In this document: one piece after another, positions 17,372 to 25,802 of the stretch
How the letters are laid out: the number at the start of each line of letters is the position of its first letter
How positions within the stretch are numbered: the first letter of the stretch is position 1
DNA from: an uncultured Spirochaetia bacterium
GTDB taxonomy: Bacteria > Spirochaetota > Brachyspiria > Brachyspirales > Brachyspiraceae
Assembly: GCA_947040945.1 (NCBI GenBank)
Contig: CAMRCO010000003.1
Coordinates: forward strand, 1 to 50,640
DNA: 50,640 nucleotides
Direction: 5' to 3'
Made by a program: the position numbers and the translations under genes
Notes under the pieces: generated by a model
What the model was told of the DNA's origin: nothing
The model's database searches: none
Seen by the model: the letters and a program-made list of their open reading frames with translations, nothing else

Positions 17372-17689
17372 TTATTCTACAGTATCATCGATAAGGCTTA
17401 TTAGCCTAGATGACCTCGATGCTATGACACTTCTTAATGTTTCTATTGAGTCTACATCTGATTTATTTTTAAGAGACTCTTTTTTAAGAGAGTCCGCAAT
17501 ATTTAAGCAGGTAAGTATCGCAACAATTAAATCAGACTTTTTTCCATTTTGTCGGTCTGAAATATCTTTCATAACACTATCTACAAAAGAAGCAATATCC
17601 TCTAAATATGAAACATTTTCATCTAAGCACTGTATTTCTAATGTATTACCTAGTATTGTTATCTCTAAACTTTTTTTATCTTCACTCAT
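17372..17689 (-). CDS. zapA: Cell division protein ZapA
   Basis: A 105-residue protein of the ZapA family, which bundles FtsZ filaments at the division ring. The N-terminal beta part (SLEITILGNTLEIQCL, then YLEDIASFVDSVMKDI) matches the 'v.i.g..y.l......e.yl...A..vd..m.ei' pattern. The middle has the ILTCLNIADSLKKE helix ('aaLniadel'), followed by a coiled-coil tail. Its stop codon directly abuts that of murF on the other strand with no base between. It lies 23 bases after an acidic coiled-coil gene on the same strand, and both probably share the promoter at 18407-18435. Confidence 0.82.
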   Translation of the reverse strand: MSEDKKSLEITILGNTLEIQCLDENVSYLEDIASFVDSVMKDISDRQNGKKSDLIVAILTCLNIADSLKKESLKNKSDVDSIETLRSVIASRSSRLISLIDDTVE

Positions 17690-17712
17690 ATAAGACCTTG
17701 AAATATTAGCTA

Positions 17713-18378
17713 TTATTTTTCGTTTTCTAAACCAAAGTGAAACTCATCATCTTCAGTATCAAGCATATACTCATCATCATAACTGTTCCCCTCTTCTGTT
17801 AAGACAGGCACGTCATCCTCTGTTAATGCAGGTACACTTTCTTCAGTTAATAGAGGCAGATTCTCTTCAATTGGTAGAGTAACTTTATCTTCTTCAATAG
17901 AATTATCCCAATCTTTGTCATTAGCTGATGTGAAAGGGTCTTCTTTTCTATCATTTAAATCAATTAAGTCCTCTTCTGTTGAAGGCGTAATTTCTAATTT
18001 TTGCTCTACATGTGTTTGAACAGGCTCATGTTTTTCTTCTTGAACAACATGAGAGTCATTATTTTGCACTATAGACGCTTCTTTTACTTCCGTTTCTTTT
18101 ATATTTTCAAGAGAACTGTGATCAAATGAGTCTAGTATTTTAGACACAGAATAAAGTTTGGCTTTTATATGCTCTTCTCTATCGTTTGCATCTTTAATAA
18201 GATTTTTAAGGTTCTCATTTTCTTTCTTAAGTGATTCTTGCTCTTCAATAAATAAATTAAGCTCAGCCTCTTTTTCTTGAAGCAACTTAAGATAATGGTC
18301 ATCTTTTCTTTTTAGTATCCCATACTCTTCAATAAGTCTCTGAACCTTTTGTTCCAAAGCCGAAAATTCTTCTAACAT
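17713..18378 (-). CDS. Acidic coiled-coil protein upstream of zapA
   Basis: A 221-residue cytoplasmic protein with no signal peptide. Residues 1-90 form a continuous heptad coiled coil (FSALEQKVQRLIEEYGILKR onward), similar in style to ZapB and other division-ring scaffolds. Residues about 100-221 are highly acidic and probably disordered, with three near-repeats of a P-[LA]-LTEE unit between about 170 and 200 (PLLTEES, PALTEDD, PVLTEEG). It precedes zapA in the same operon, which suggests a role as a ZapA partner. That is inference from context; I do not recognise a named family. GGAG lies 11 bases before the ATG. Confidence 0.7.
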   Translation of the reverse strand: MLEEFSALEQKVQRLIEEYGILKRKDDHYLKLLQEKEAELNLFIEEQESLKKENENLKNLIKDANDREEHIKAKLYSVSKILDSFDHSSLENIKETEVKEASIVQNNDSHVVQEEKHEPVQTHVEQKLEITPSTEEDLIDLNDRKEDPFTSANDKDWDNSIEEDKVTLPIEENLPLLTEESVPALTEDDVPVLTEEGNSYDDEYMLDTEDDEFHFGLENEK

Positions 18379-18406
18379 ATTTTTTTAATCTCCATACACT
18401 GAGCTA

Positions 18407-18435
18407 AATATACCATAAGATTAATTAATTGTCAA
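18407..18435 (-). promoter_or_regulatory. Sigma70-type promoter of the coiled-coil/zapA operon
   Basis: Minus strand: perfect TTGACA (18435-18430), a 17-base spacer, TATATT (18412-18407). The -35 box directly abuts the stop codon of the upstream outer-membrane gene. Confidence 0.7.
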
Positions 18436-18981
18436 TTAGAACCAAAATCTTAAACCAGTTTGTGCGGACAGTCTAAAAATATCCCCTTCAAAGAAGGTAG
18501 CTTCATACCTTGTTCCTGTTTGTAACATGTGAACACCGGGAGCCACTTCTAGATATATTTCGAAAACACCGAAAAAAGCTGAAATACCAAGAGGAAATCT
18601 AAAACCTAAGTCAAAATCGAAAGCAGTCCTATCTACTTCTCTTATATCAAAATTATAGTAAGCACCAAGACCCAAGTAAAAATGAAATGGGCCAACAAGT
18701 TCTAGGTCAAGAACCCACCAATCTGTAGTCGCATCAATTTCAATAAATATCTCAGTATCCTCATTAAGAGGCTTAGCGATGCCTAAACCAAACATTATAG
18801 GCACATCCTTAAACTTAAAATTGAATATACCACCAATATTATCTGAAAAAGTGCTATAAGCTGACAATCCTACAGAAGCATTCTCGCTATTCTTAGCGAA
18901 GGCATTTTTATGTGTTGTTAACGACAATATTAAAATTGATACAATAATGAGTGCATACTTTCTAATCATTCTTATGGACAT
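18436..18981 (-). CDS. Small outer-membrane beta-barrel protein
   Basis: A 181-residue exported protein. Residues 1-29 are a signal peptide ending at AFA. The mature part is a series of amphipathic strands rich in F, Y and W with glycine-containing turns, and it ends in GLRFWF with a C-terminal phenylalanine, as expected for an eight-stranded barrel. The FPLGISAFFGVFEIYLEVAPG stretch recalls the small spirochaetal barrel proteins grouped as DUF3996, but I cannot confirm membership. AAGGA lies 8 bases before the first ATG, which was preferred over an in-frame ATG four codons in. It has its own promoter. Confidence 0.68.
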   Translation of the reverse strand: MSIRMIRKYALIIVSILILSLTTHKNAFAKNSENASVGLSAYSTFSDNIGGIFNFKFKDVPIMFGLGIAKPLNEDTEIFIEIDATTDWWVLDLELVGPFHFYLGLGAYYNFDIREVDRTAFDFDLGFRFPLGISAFFGVFEIYLEVAPGVHMLQTGTRYEATFFEGDIFRLSAQTGLRFWF

Positions 18982-19016
18982 TAATAAATTCCTTAAATGT
19001 AAAACATTACTAATTA

Positions 19017-19044
19017 ATTATAGCATTTTAGCTATAAAAATCAA
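19017..19044 (-). promoter_or_regulatory. Sigma70-type promoter of the small outer-membrane gene
   Basis: Minus strand: TTGATT (19044-19039), a 16-base spacer, perfect TATAAT (19022-19017), about 36 bases before the ATG. Confidence 0.6.
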
Positions 19045-19130
19045 CGAAAACTTCCAGTTTATGGTCTAATTTTTAGCTATTAAAACAATATCGTAATTCA
19101 GCATAATAAATTATAGCTACAAACAAAACT

Positions 19131-19355
19131 CACAAATCCCGCTTTGTGTCCCATACTTCGAGTACATAGACGTGCAGAGAACACTTTTTACACTATATTT
19201 CTATCTGTAGTTGCTACACATAGAATAAAAATACTGCGTGTAGCATTTGTTAATTTAAGAACAATACTACACACAGTACCTATAATCTACCGTTCGCCCA
19301 CTTTGTTATGTCACTTTAATTTTAAGAAGTACTTAATATACTCTTAAAAATTAAA
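19131..19355. repeat. Cluster of inverted repeats, possible structured RNA
   Basis: Three structures follow each other. CACAAA/TTTGTG (19131-19136, 19143-19148) has a 6-base loop. TGCTACAC (19212-19219) can pair with GTGTAGCA (19238-19245). Alternatively TACTGCGTGTAG (19232-19243) can pair with CTACACACAGTA (19267-19278, one mismatch), with an inner TTGTT/AACAA stem. An imperfect 17-base arm pair spans 19315-19355. The two middle pairings exclude each other. Confidence 0.5.
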
Positions 19356-19460
19356 TACTTATCACAGTTACTAGGTGACACAGAATCATCCTTCATTACA
19401 AAATATAACTAATTAAAATATAAAAAGTAAATAAACATAGAAATCTATAGTATGGTTTAA

Positions 19461-19489
19461 TTGACATTTATTTTTATACAAGTTAAAAT
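19461..19489 (+). promoter_or_regulatory. Sigma70-type promoter of the OppA-like gene cluster
   Basis: Perfect TTGACA (19461-19466), a 17-base spacer, TAAAAT (19484-19489), 38 bases before the ATG at 19528. Confidence 0.7.
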
Positions 19490-19527
19490 CTAGTTTAAGT
19501 ACTGGTATTCTTTATAAGGAGTAAGTT

Positions 19528-21132
19528 ATGAAAAGTATTTTATTAAACTCTATTTTGTTTGCTCTATTATTTTTGTCATGTACAAACGATAAAAATGTTG
19601 AGAACATAGATACTGAAATTATTATTAATATGGGTGGAGAGCCAAGAAGCATGGACCCTACCCTAAACAATGAAAGTATAACAAGCACATATATATTTCA
19701 TTTATTTGAATCGCTTACAAGAAAAGATAAAGACAATAAATTAGCACCTGGGATGGCAGAAAGCTGGACAATAAGTGATGATGGCAAAACTTATACATTT
19801 AAGATAAGAGAAAATGCTATGTGGAGCGACGGTACACCACTTACTGCTAATGATTTTGTTTATAGTTTTAAAAGAGCTGTGAACCCTGAAACTGCCGCTG
19901 AATATGCCTATATGATGGAATATATAGAAAATGCTCGTGAAATAACAGCGGGTGACATGCCTGTTGATTCTTTAATGGTTAAGGCAATTGATGACTATAC
20001 ATTAGAATTGGTGCTTGAAAATCCTACTCCATATTTCTTAGAGTTTATGTCAGTTGTTGGCGTTTATGTTCCTTTAAGAGAAGACATCATTGAAGCGAAT
20101 CCTGATACTTGGACATTTAATCCTAAAACTTATATTGGTAATGGTGCTTATGTTATGAGTGAGCGAAATATTGATGAGAAAATTGTATTAAAGAAAAATG
20201 AAAACTATTGGGCTAAAGACGAGATTATAGCTCCTAGTCTAACATTTGTTTTAATGACTGATACTACAGCGGCTCTTGCTGCATTAAAAAATGATGACAT
20301 ACATTTTGCTTTGCCTCCAGTGGGTGAAATAGACAAGCTTAGAGAAGAAGGTTTTATAGTAGATAATCATGCTTATGGTGTAATTTATGTAGCATTAAAC
20401 ATGACAAACCCAAAACTTTCAAATGTAAAAGTTCGTCAGGCATTATCACTTGCTTTAGACAGAAATTATTTAATTAAAAATATAGTTAAAGGCGGTCAAT
20501 ACCCTGCTGGTGCTGTTGTGCCTAATCAAATTGCTGGATATAAAAAAACATTTAGAGAGGAATCAATCGACTATGTATCTGTAAAAGATGAAGATTATCT
20601 TAAAAATGTAGAAACTGCTAAAACATTATTAACTGAAGCAGGCTTCCCTAATGGAGAGGCATTTCCTATTTTAGAAATAAAAGTAACAGCTGGAATATAT
20701 ACACTTGTAGCTGAAGCAATGCAACAAATGTGGAAAGAAAACTTAGGAATAGATGTAGTTATTATTACAGAAGACTTTCCTATTACACTAGACAATTTAC
20801 GCAATAAGCAATATGAAATGGCAAGAATGGGCTGGACAGGGGATTATAATGACCCTATGACTATATTAGATATATTTTTAAGCACTAGTGCTATTAATTT
20901 TAGTGGTTTTAATAGTGTTGAATATGACACTCTTATTAATACTGCTAAGTCAACTGCTGATTCTAAAGTGAGAATGGATGCTCTACATAAGGCAGAGGCT
21001 ATGGTTATGGAAGCTATGCCTGTTATTCCTTTATATTACAGAGCAGATTCTATTATGGTAAGCCCTAAACTTAAAGGCTATGTATTAGACCCATTAGCAA
21101 GACATAAATTTGGTTATTCATATATAGAGTAA
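19528..21132 (+). CDS. OppA-like peptide-binding lipoprotein (copy 1)
   Basis: A 534-residue periplasmic solute-binding protein of ABC importer family SBP_bac_5. It has a lipoprotein signal peptide with lipobox LFLSC (Cys at about residue 18), so it is anchored in a membrane. Family motifs include GGEPRSMDPTLNNE, GMAESWTISDDGKTYTFKIR, WSDGTPLTANDFVYSFKR, YIGNGAYVMSE, and VRQALSLALDRNYLI. AAGGAG lies 7 bases before the ATG. No permease or ATPase genes are adjacent, so it is an orphan binding protein that must serve an Opp system elsewhere. The next gene is a close paralogue in tandem. Confidence 0.93.
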   Translation: MKSILLNSILFALLFLSCTNDKNVENIDTEIIINMGGEPRSMDPTLNNESITSTYIFHLFESLTRKDKDNKLAPGMAESWTISDDGKTYTFKIRENAMWSDGTPLTANDFVYSFKRAVNPETAAEYAYMMEYIENAREITAGDMPVDSLMVKAIDDYTLELVLENPTPYFLEFMSVVGVYVPLREDIIEANPDTWTFNPKTYIGNGAYVMSERNIDEKIVLKKNENYWAKDEIIAPSLTFVLMTDTTAALAALKNDDIHFALPPVGEIDKLREEGFIVDNHAYGVIYVALNMTNPKLSNVKVRQALSLALDRNYLIKNIVKGGQYPAGAVVPNQIAGYKKTFREESIDYVSVKDEDYLKNVETAKTLLTEAGFPNGEAFPILEIKVTAGIYTLVAEAMQQMWKENLGIDVVIITEDFPITLDNLRNKQYEMARMGWTGDYNDPMTILDIFLSTSAINFSGFNSVEYDTLINTAKSTADSKVRMDALHKAEAMVMEAMPVIPLYYRADSIMVSPKLKGYVLDPLARHKFGYSYIE

Positions 21133-21136
21133 TTTT

Positions 21137-21151
21137 TATATATATATATAT
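21137..21151 (+). repeat. (TA)7 dinucleotide tract between the OppA-like genes
   Basis: Seven TA units plus a T lie 37 bases before the second OppA-like gene, after the first gene's stop. Such a tract could vary in length by slippage. Confidence 0.8.
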
Positions 21152-21187
21152 TGTATGAGTAGATAAAAAATAGGAGATCAATATTTT

Positions 21188-22798
21188 ATGAAAAAAGTTA
21201 ACTTACTTGTAATTGTGGCATTTTTTGCCCTATTAGTGTCTTGTGGAGAAAAAAAATCAGCTGTTGGTTCTGCTGATATTGTTATAAATATGGGTGGAGA
21301 AGTTAGTACAATAGACCCACATTTAAACACAGCAAGTGCAGGATCAACATATATTCATCATGCATTTGAAGGGCTAACTAGAAAAGACAAAGACAATAAC
21401 ATAGTAGCAGGAATGGCTGAAAGTTGGGACATAAGTGATAACGGCATGACTTATACATTCAAAATAAGAAATGATGCTAAATGGAGCGATGGAACACCAC
21501 TTACTGCTAGTGATTTTGTATATAGCTTTAAGCGTGTTGTAGACCCTATTACAGGCACAAGATACTCTACTTTTATGGAACCTATTAAAAATGCGAAAAG
21601 TATTACAGCAGGCGAAATGGAGCTTGATTCTTTAGGTGTTAAGGCTATTGATGACTATACTCTTGAAATTGTTCTTGAAAACCCTACAGCATATTTTTTG
21701 GAGTTCATCGCAACAACAGGCGTTTATATGCCAGTGCGTGAAGACATTATAACTTCAAATGGTGATAAATGGGTGCTAACTCCTGAAACTTATATAGGAA
21801 ATGGTCCTTACAAAATGACTGAACGTGTTTTAGATCAAAAAATAGTTTTTGAAAAAAATACCAACTATTGGGCAAAAGATGAAATTATTGCTGAAAAAAT
21901 TACAGTTTTAATGATAGATGACCCTAACACTGCTTTAGCAGGAGTAAAAGAAGGTACTATTCATTTTTCTTCTGTTTTCCCAACATCAGACATAGAGAAG
22001 CTTAAAGAAGAAGGACTTATTGCTGCAAACAAGGCTTATGGCGTAACTTTTTTGGAGATTAACCTTACAAATAAAGCTTTTACAGACTCTCGTGTTCGCC
22101 GTGCTTTATCCTTAGCGATAGATAAAAATTATTTAGTTGAAAATGTCCTTAAAGGTGGGCAAGCTCCCGCTGGTGCTTTTGTGCCTGACATGATTAAAGG
22201 GTATAAAGATGACTTTAGAGTCGAAGGTCAAGATTATGTGTCGGTTAAAAAGGAAGATTATGAAAATAATATATTAATGGCTCAAGTTTTAATGGCTGAA
22301 GCAGGTTACCCTAATGGAGAAGGTTACCCTGTAATAGAAGTTATAGTTACAACTGGAACTAGACAACTTGAAGCTGAGGCAATACAACAAATGTGGAAAG
22401 AAAATCTTAATGTAGATTTAAGAATATCTGCTCAAGATTGGTCTGTTATGCTTCAAGCATTTAAAGACTTAAGCTATGAACTTATTAGTAGTGGCTGGAC
22501 AGGGGATTATAATGACCCGACAACAATGCTTTATCTTTATTTAAGCTATGCTCCAAATAATAATGCTGGATACATAAGTAAAGAATATGATGCTTTAATG
22601 GAAACAGCAATAAAGTCATCTGATCAAAAAGTTAGAATGGACGCTATGCATAAAGCTGAAGCTATACTTATGAATGATATGCCTATTATTCCATTATATT
22701 ATAGAACTTCATCTTTACTTGTTTCTACAAATTTGAAAGGTTATGTTTTAGACCCATTAGCAAAATATAGATTTCATTATTCTTATTTAGAAAATTAA
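21188..22798 (+). CDS. OppA-like peptide-binding lipoprotein (copy 2)
   Basis: A 536-residue tandem paralogue of the preceding gene, also SBP_bac_5, with lipobox LLVSC (Cys at about residue 19). The same blocks are present: GGEVSTIDPHLNTAS, GMAESWDISDNGMTYTFKIR, WSDGTPLTASDFVYSFKR, GNGPYKM, RRALSLAIDKNYLV. Many long stretches match copy 1, but the ligand-pocket part in the second half differs more (for example QDWSVMLQAFKDLSY against EDFPITLDNLRNKQY), so the copies may prefer different peptides. AGGAG lies 11 bases before the ATG. A 55-base gap with the TA tract separates the two genes, so read-through or a separate promoter are both possible. Confidence 0.93.
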   Translation: MKKVNLLVIVAFFALLVSCGEKKSAVGSADIVINMGGEVSTIDPHLNTASAGSTYIHHAFEGLTRKDKDNNIVAGMAESWDISDNGMTYTFKIRNDAKWSDGTPLTASDFVYSFKRVVDPITGTRYSTFMEPIKNAKSITAGEMELDSLGVKAIDDYTLEIVLENPTAYFLEFIATTGVYMPVREDIITSNGDKWVLTPETYIGNGPYKMTERVLDQKIVFEKNTNYWAKDEIIAEKITVLMIDDPNTALAGVKEGTIHFSSVFPTSDIEKLKEEGLIAANKAYGVTFLEINLTNKAFTDSRVRRALSLAIDKNYLVENVLKGGQAPAGAFVPDMIKGYKDDFRVEGQDYVSVKKEDYENNILMAQVLMAEAGYPNGEGYPVIEVIVTTGTRQLEAEAIQQMWKENLNVDLRISAQDWSVMLQAFKDLSYELISSGWTGDYNDPTTMLYLYLSYAPNNNAGYISKEYDALMETAIKSSDQKVRMDAMHKAEAILMNDMPIIPLYYRTSSLLVSTNLKGYVLDPLAKYRFHYSYLEN

Positions 22799-22824
22799 GT
22801 AAAAATATATTTAAGGATTATTTT

Positions 22825-23397
22825 ATGATAAGAAGTATCATGCTTTTTATTATTATTATAAATATTTTAGTTTCATGTGCTGAAAATAAAAAGAGTTCTG
22901 ATAATGTGATTATAGAGCAAAGCGATTTACTTTCAGCATTAAAAACACAATTTGAAAATGCTACCGTATATGAAAAGTATCAAAATGTTTATGCTCGTAA
23001 AGCCACAGAAGGCGAGAAAGTTAAGACTTATACATCTGATGGACTTGAAACTGAAAATGTTGCCAAGTCTTCTGACTTTGTTGTTAAAAATATGACAGAG
23101 TCAAAAGAAGAATATATTTTGTCAGATGAAAAATTTAATTCTCGCTATGAGCTTAAAACTGAAAATGTAGACGATGCACGGAGTCTTTATAAACCAACTG
23201 GAAAAGTGAAAACTATAAAAGTTGATAACAATATTTTAGATGTTTTTTCAATTGAAAATTCTGAGTTTTATATTATAGCAGCTTGGGATGAGGAAATGAT
23301 AGTTAAAGAAGGAGATTATTTAGTCTCACCTTTAGACTATACCGAGATTTACAGGATTGCTGAAAAAGAATTTTTTGAAACATATACAAACAAGTAA
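22825..23397 (+). CDS. Hypothetical lipoprotein downstream of the OppA pair
   Basis: A 190-residue protein with a hydrophobic signal and lipobox NILVSC (Cys at about residue 18), so predicted to be lipidated. The mature part is charged (K/E-rich), mixed alpha/beta, with no transmembrane helix and no family I recognise. It starts 26 bases after the second OppA-like gene, with AAGGA before the ATG, so it is likely in the same transcript and may be an accessory surface or periplasmic factor. Its stop is two bases from the stop of uvrC on the other strand. Confidence 0.7.
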   Translation: MIRSIMLFIIIINILVSCAENKKSSDNVIIEQSDLLSALKTQFENATVYEKYQNVYARKATEGEKVKTYTSDGLETENVAKSSDFVVKNMTESKEEYILSDEKFNSRYELKTENVDDARSLYKPTGKVKTIKVDNNILDVFSIENSEFYIIAAWDEEMIVKEGDYLVSPLDYTEIYRIAEKEFFETYTNK

Positions 23398-23399
23398 AA

Positions 23400-25211
23400 T
23401 TATTTTTTGTGAAAATACTCGTGTATAGCCTCAACTACACTATGCTTAATACCAGAAACTTTTTTAAGGTCGTCTAAACTAGCAGATTTTATACTGTCTA
23501 TTCCGTCAAAAACAATGTATAGCCTCTCTATAGTTTTACTACCTACCCCTTTAATATTTTCTAATTCGCTTTTAAGCATTTCTTTACTTCTTTTATTTCC
23601 ATGACTAGTGTTAATAAATCTATGCGTTTCATCCCGAACCTTTTGTAAGAATAATCTCCCAACATCATTGTCTTCAAGTATCAAAGGTATTTTTCTGTTA
23701 GGCAAATATATTTCTTCATTGCGTTTAGCAAGTGCTATAATTTTTAGCCCCTTAACTTCAAGCTCATTTAATGCTTCTATCGCTGAAGTAAGTTGTCCTT
23801 TACCTCCGTCAATAAGTATTAAGTCGGGCATTTTTATTTTTTCATCTCTTAATCTTTTATATCTTCTATAAACCGCCTCTTTAATTGAAGCAAAATCATC
23901 TATACCTGTAACTGTTTTTATATTAAAAAGTCTATAGCTTTTATTGTCAGGCAAGCCATTTACAAATCTAACCATACCTGCCATAGTATAAGTTCCTTGT
24001 ATATGTGCTATATCAAATGATTCTATTATTTTAGGAGGAGTTTCTAATTTAAATACATTTTGAAGTCTTATAATTGCTGGTGGAATTTCTTTTATCAAAT
24101 GCATTTCTCTATATGTGTGTTTTGCATTTTCATTTGCTATTTTTATAAGTCCTTCATTTTCTTTACTTACTGTTAATAAAATCTCTTCACTAGTTTTTTT
24201 ATTAATCCATTCAGTTAATATAGAAATTTCAGTAGGCTCTAAAGGCATAATAATTTCTTTTGGAGTAAGCTCATCTATAATATAGTATTGCATAAGAAAA
24301 GCTCTTAAAATATCAGCTAAATTACCTAGCCCCTCCATATTAAATGATTTTTTATCACTAAGTTTGCCGTTCCTTATATTTAATAAAACAATGGTGTAAT
24401 TAGTTCTTTCGCCATATATGCCTATTATATCTTTATCATTGCTTTCAGGTATATGTATGCTTTGTTCAACTGTTATAGTTTTAAGTATTTCAATTTCATC
24501 ACGTATAATTTTGGCATCTTCAAACTTAAGAGACTTAGCATAGTCTTTCATTTTGCATTCGAGTTTATCTATAAGCTTATCTACCTCTCCATCTAAAAGC
24601 ATCGATATATTTGAAATCATCTCACCATATTCTGCCTCTGTTTCGAGGTTAGCACAAGGGCCATTACATTTATTTATATGATAATACAAGCATGGTTTTG
24701 CTATATTTTTTAGGGGAAAATCTAGCTTGCAACGTCTAACCTTAAAATTATTTAATATAAACTTAATAATATTATCAACATGTTCAGCATCAACAAACGG
24801 CCCATAATATTTTTTATATCGTGAGTTAATTGTAGTGTCAGGTTTTATAACATTACGAGCCTTAATTATTTTAGGATACATTTCATTTGTAATAGCAATA
24901 AACGGAAATGATTTTTGATCTTTAAGCAATATATTGTAATGTGGTTTATGTTTTTGAACAAGCTCAGCTTCAAGTATTAAAGCCTCAACTTCATTGTCTG
25001 TTATAATATAATCAAAATCTGTGATATGTTTAAGTAAGGCTTCAGTTTTCACATCTTTTACGCCATCATTAAAATATGACGACACACGTTTTTTAATGGA
25101 TTTAGCTTTACCTATATATATTATACTGCCCGAAGTGTCTTTCATAAAATAAACACCGGGACTATCAGGTAGTATTTTAACTTTTGCAAATATATAATCG
25201 TTTTTTATCAT
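23400..25211 (-). CDS. uvrC: Excinuclease ABC subunit C
   Basis: A 603-residue nucleotide-excision-repair endonuclease that makes both cuts around a lesion held by UvrB. Domains in order: GIY-YIG nuclease (SPGVYFMKDTSGSIIYIGKA), a cysteine-rich segment (CKLDFPL, then CLYYHINKCNGPC), the UVR motif that binds UvrB (SLKFEDAKIIRDEIEIL), the RNase H-like nuclease (SFDIAHIQG and DLILIDGGKGQL), and a C-terminal helix-hairpin-helix (NIKGVGSKTIERL). It starts 12 bases after ruvA on the same strand, with no strong ribosome binding site, so translation may be coupled. Length is typical. Confidence 0.97.
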   Translation of the reverse strand: MIKNDYIFAKVKILPDSPGVYFMKDTSGSIIYIGKAKSIKKRVSSYFNDGVKDVKTEALLKHITDFDYIITDNEVEALILEAELVQKHKPHYNILLKDQKSFPFIAITNEMYPKIIKARNVIKPDTTINSRYKKYYGPFVDAEHVDNIIKFILNNFKVRRCKLDFPLKNIAKPCLYYHINKCNGPCANLETEAEYGEMISNISMLLDGEVDKLIDKLECKMKDYAKSLKFEDAKIIRDEIEILKTITVEQSIHIPESNDKDIIGIYGERTNYTIVLLNIRNGKLSDKKSFNMEGLGNLADILRAFLMQYYIIDELTPKEIIMPLEPTEISILTEWINKKTSEEILLTVSKENEGLIKIANENAKHTYREMHLIKEIPPAIIRLQNVFKLETPPKIIESFDIAHIQGTYTMAGMVRFVNGLPDNKSYRLFNIKTVTGIDDFASIKEAVYRRYKRLRDEKIKMPDLILIDGGKGQLTSAIEALNELEVKGLKIIALAKRNEEIYLPNRKIPLILEDNDVGRLFLQKVRDETHRFINTSHGNKRSKEMLKSELENIKGVGSKTIERLYIVFDGIDSIKSASLDDLKKVSGIKHSVVEAIHEYFHKK

Positions 25212-25223
25212 ACGCTTTAGTAA

Positions 25224-25802
25224 TTATATTTTACTTAAATGCCTCAAAGATTCTGAAATTAAGGACTCAACTGTAAGTTTATTTTTGTCTTCAATTTTTG
25301 CTATAGCATTTCCAGCTTCTATATTTGAAAAACCTAAAGACATTAAAGCCTTTAAGGCATCGCTTTCATTAGAATTATAACTATTTGGTTGTATATTTTT
25401 TATATCTATTTTTTCTATTTTATCTCTAAGTTCAAATAAAAGTTTTTCAGCTTTTTTAGCACCCATACCAGATATATTTTTTAGACGATTAATATCTTTT
25501 GTAAAAAGTATATCCATAATGTCAGCTACAGAATATGTAGAAAGTGTCTCCATAGCAAGCTTTGCACCAACTCCTTGAGCTTTAAGAAGCGTTGTAAACA
25601 TTGTTTTCTCTTCTCTATTTTCAAATCCATACAATGACATAGAGTCTTCTTTATGCACAAAATGCAAAAATAATGACACATCACTTTCATTTTCAATTCT
25701 CATTCTCTTATGAATATTTACTTCGTAACCAATACCATGTGTAAATACTATAAGACATGTATCAGAAAGTATTGTGGCAACACCCTTAATAAAAGCAAAC
25801 AC
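25224..25802 (-). CDS. ruvA: Holliday junction helicase subunit RuvA
   Basis: A 192-residue protein that as a tetramer binds four-way junctions and recruits RuvB. It has the N-terminal OB-fold (FAFIKGVATILS, then GIGYEVNIH and LSLYGF-like MSLYGFENREE), the two helix-hairpin-helix motifs (LKAQGVGAKLAMETL and LKNISGMGAKKAEKL) and the C-terminal domain III (DALKALMSLGFSNIEAGNAI) that contacts RuvB. The start is GTG; it shares one base with the TAG stop of the upstream HMA gene, with GAGG 10 bases before it. RuvB is not in the window. Confidence 0.95.
   Translation of the reverse strand: MFAFIKGVATILSDTCLIVFTHGIGYEVNIHKRMRIENESDVSLFLHFVHKEDSMSLYGFENREEKTMFTTLLKAQGVGAKLAMETLSTYSVADIMDILFTKDINRLKNISGMGAKKAEKLLFELRDKIEKIDIKNIQPNSYNSNESDALKALMSLGFSNIEAGNAIAKIEDKNKLTVESLISESLRHLSKI

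Larger units (their letters stand above)
18982..19527. other. Gene-free 546-base stretch with promoters and hairpins
   Basis: No convincing gene is present. The left end holds the promoter of the outer-membrane gene and the right end that of the OppA-like gene. Between them, 19131-19355 is less AT-rich than its flanks and contains three consecutive inverted-repeat structures, listed separately. A 67-codon reading frame at 19144-19347 has no ribosome binding site and unlikely composition, and it crosses the hairpins. Confidence 0.7.

Noticed and set aside
19144-19347. 67-codon reading frame in the 18982-19527 gap
   Set aside because: It has no ribosome binding site, an unlikely amino-acid mix, and runs through the hairpin cluster; no similarity could be recognised.
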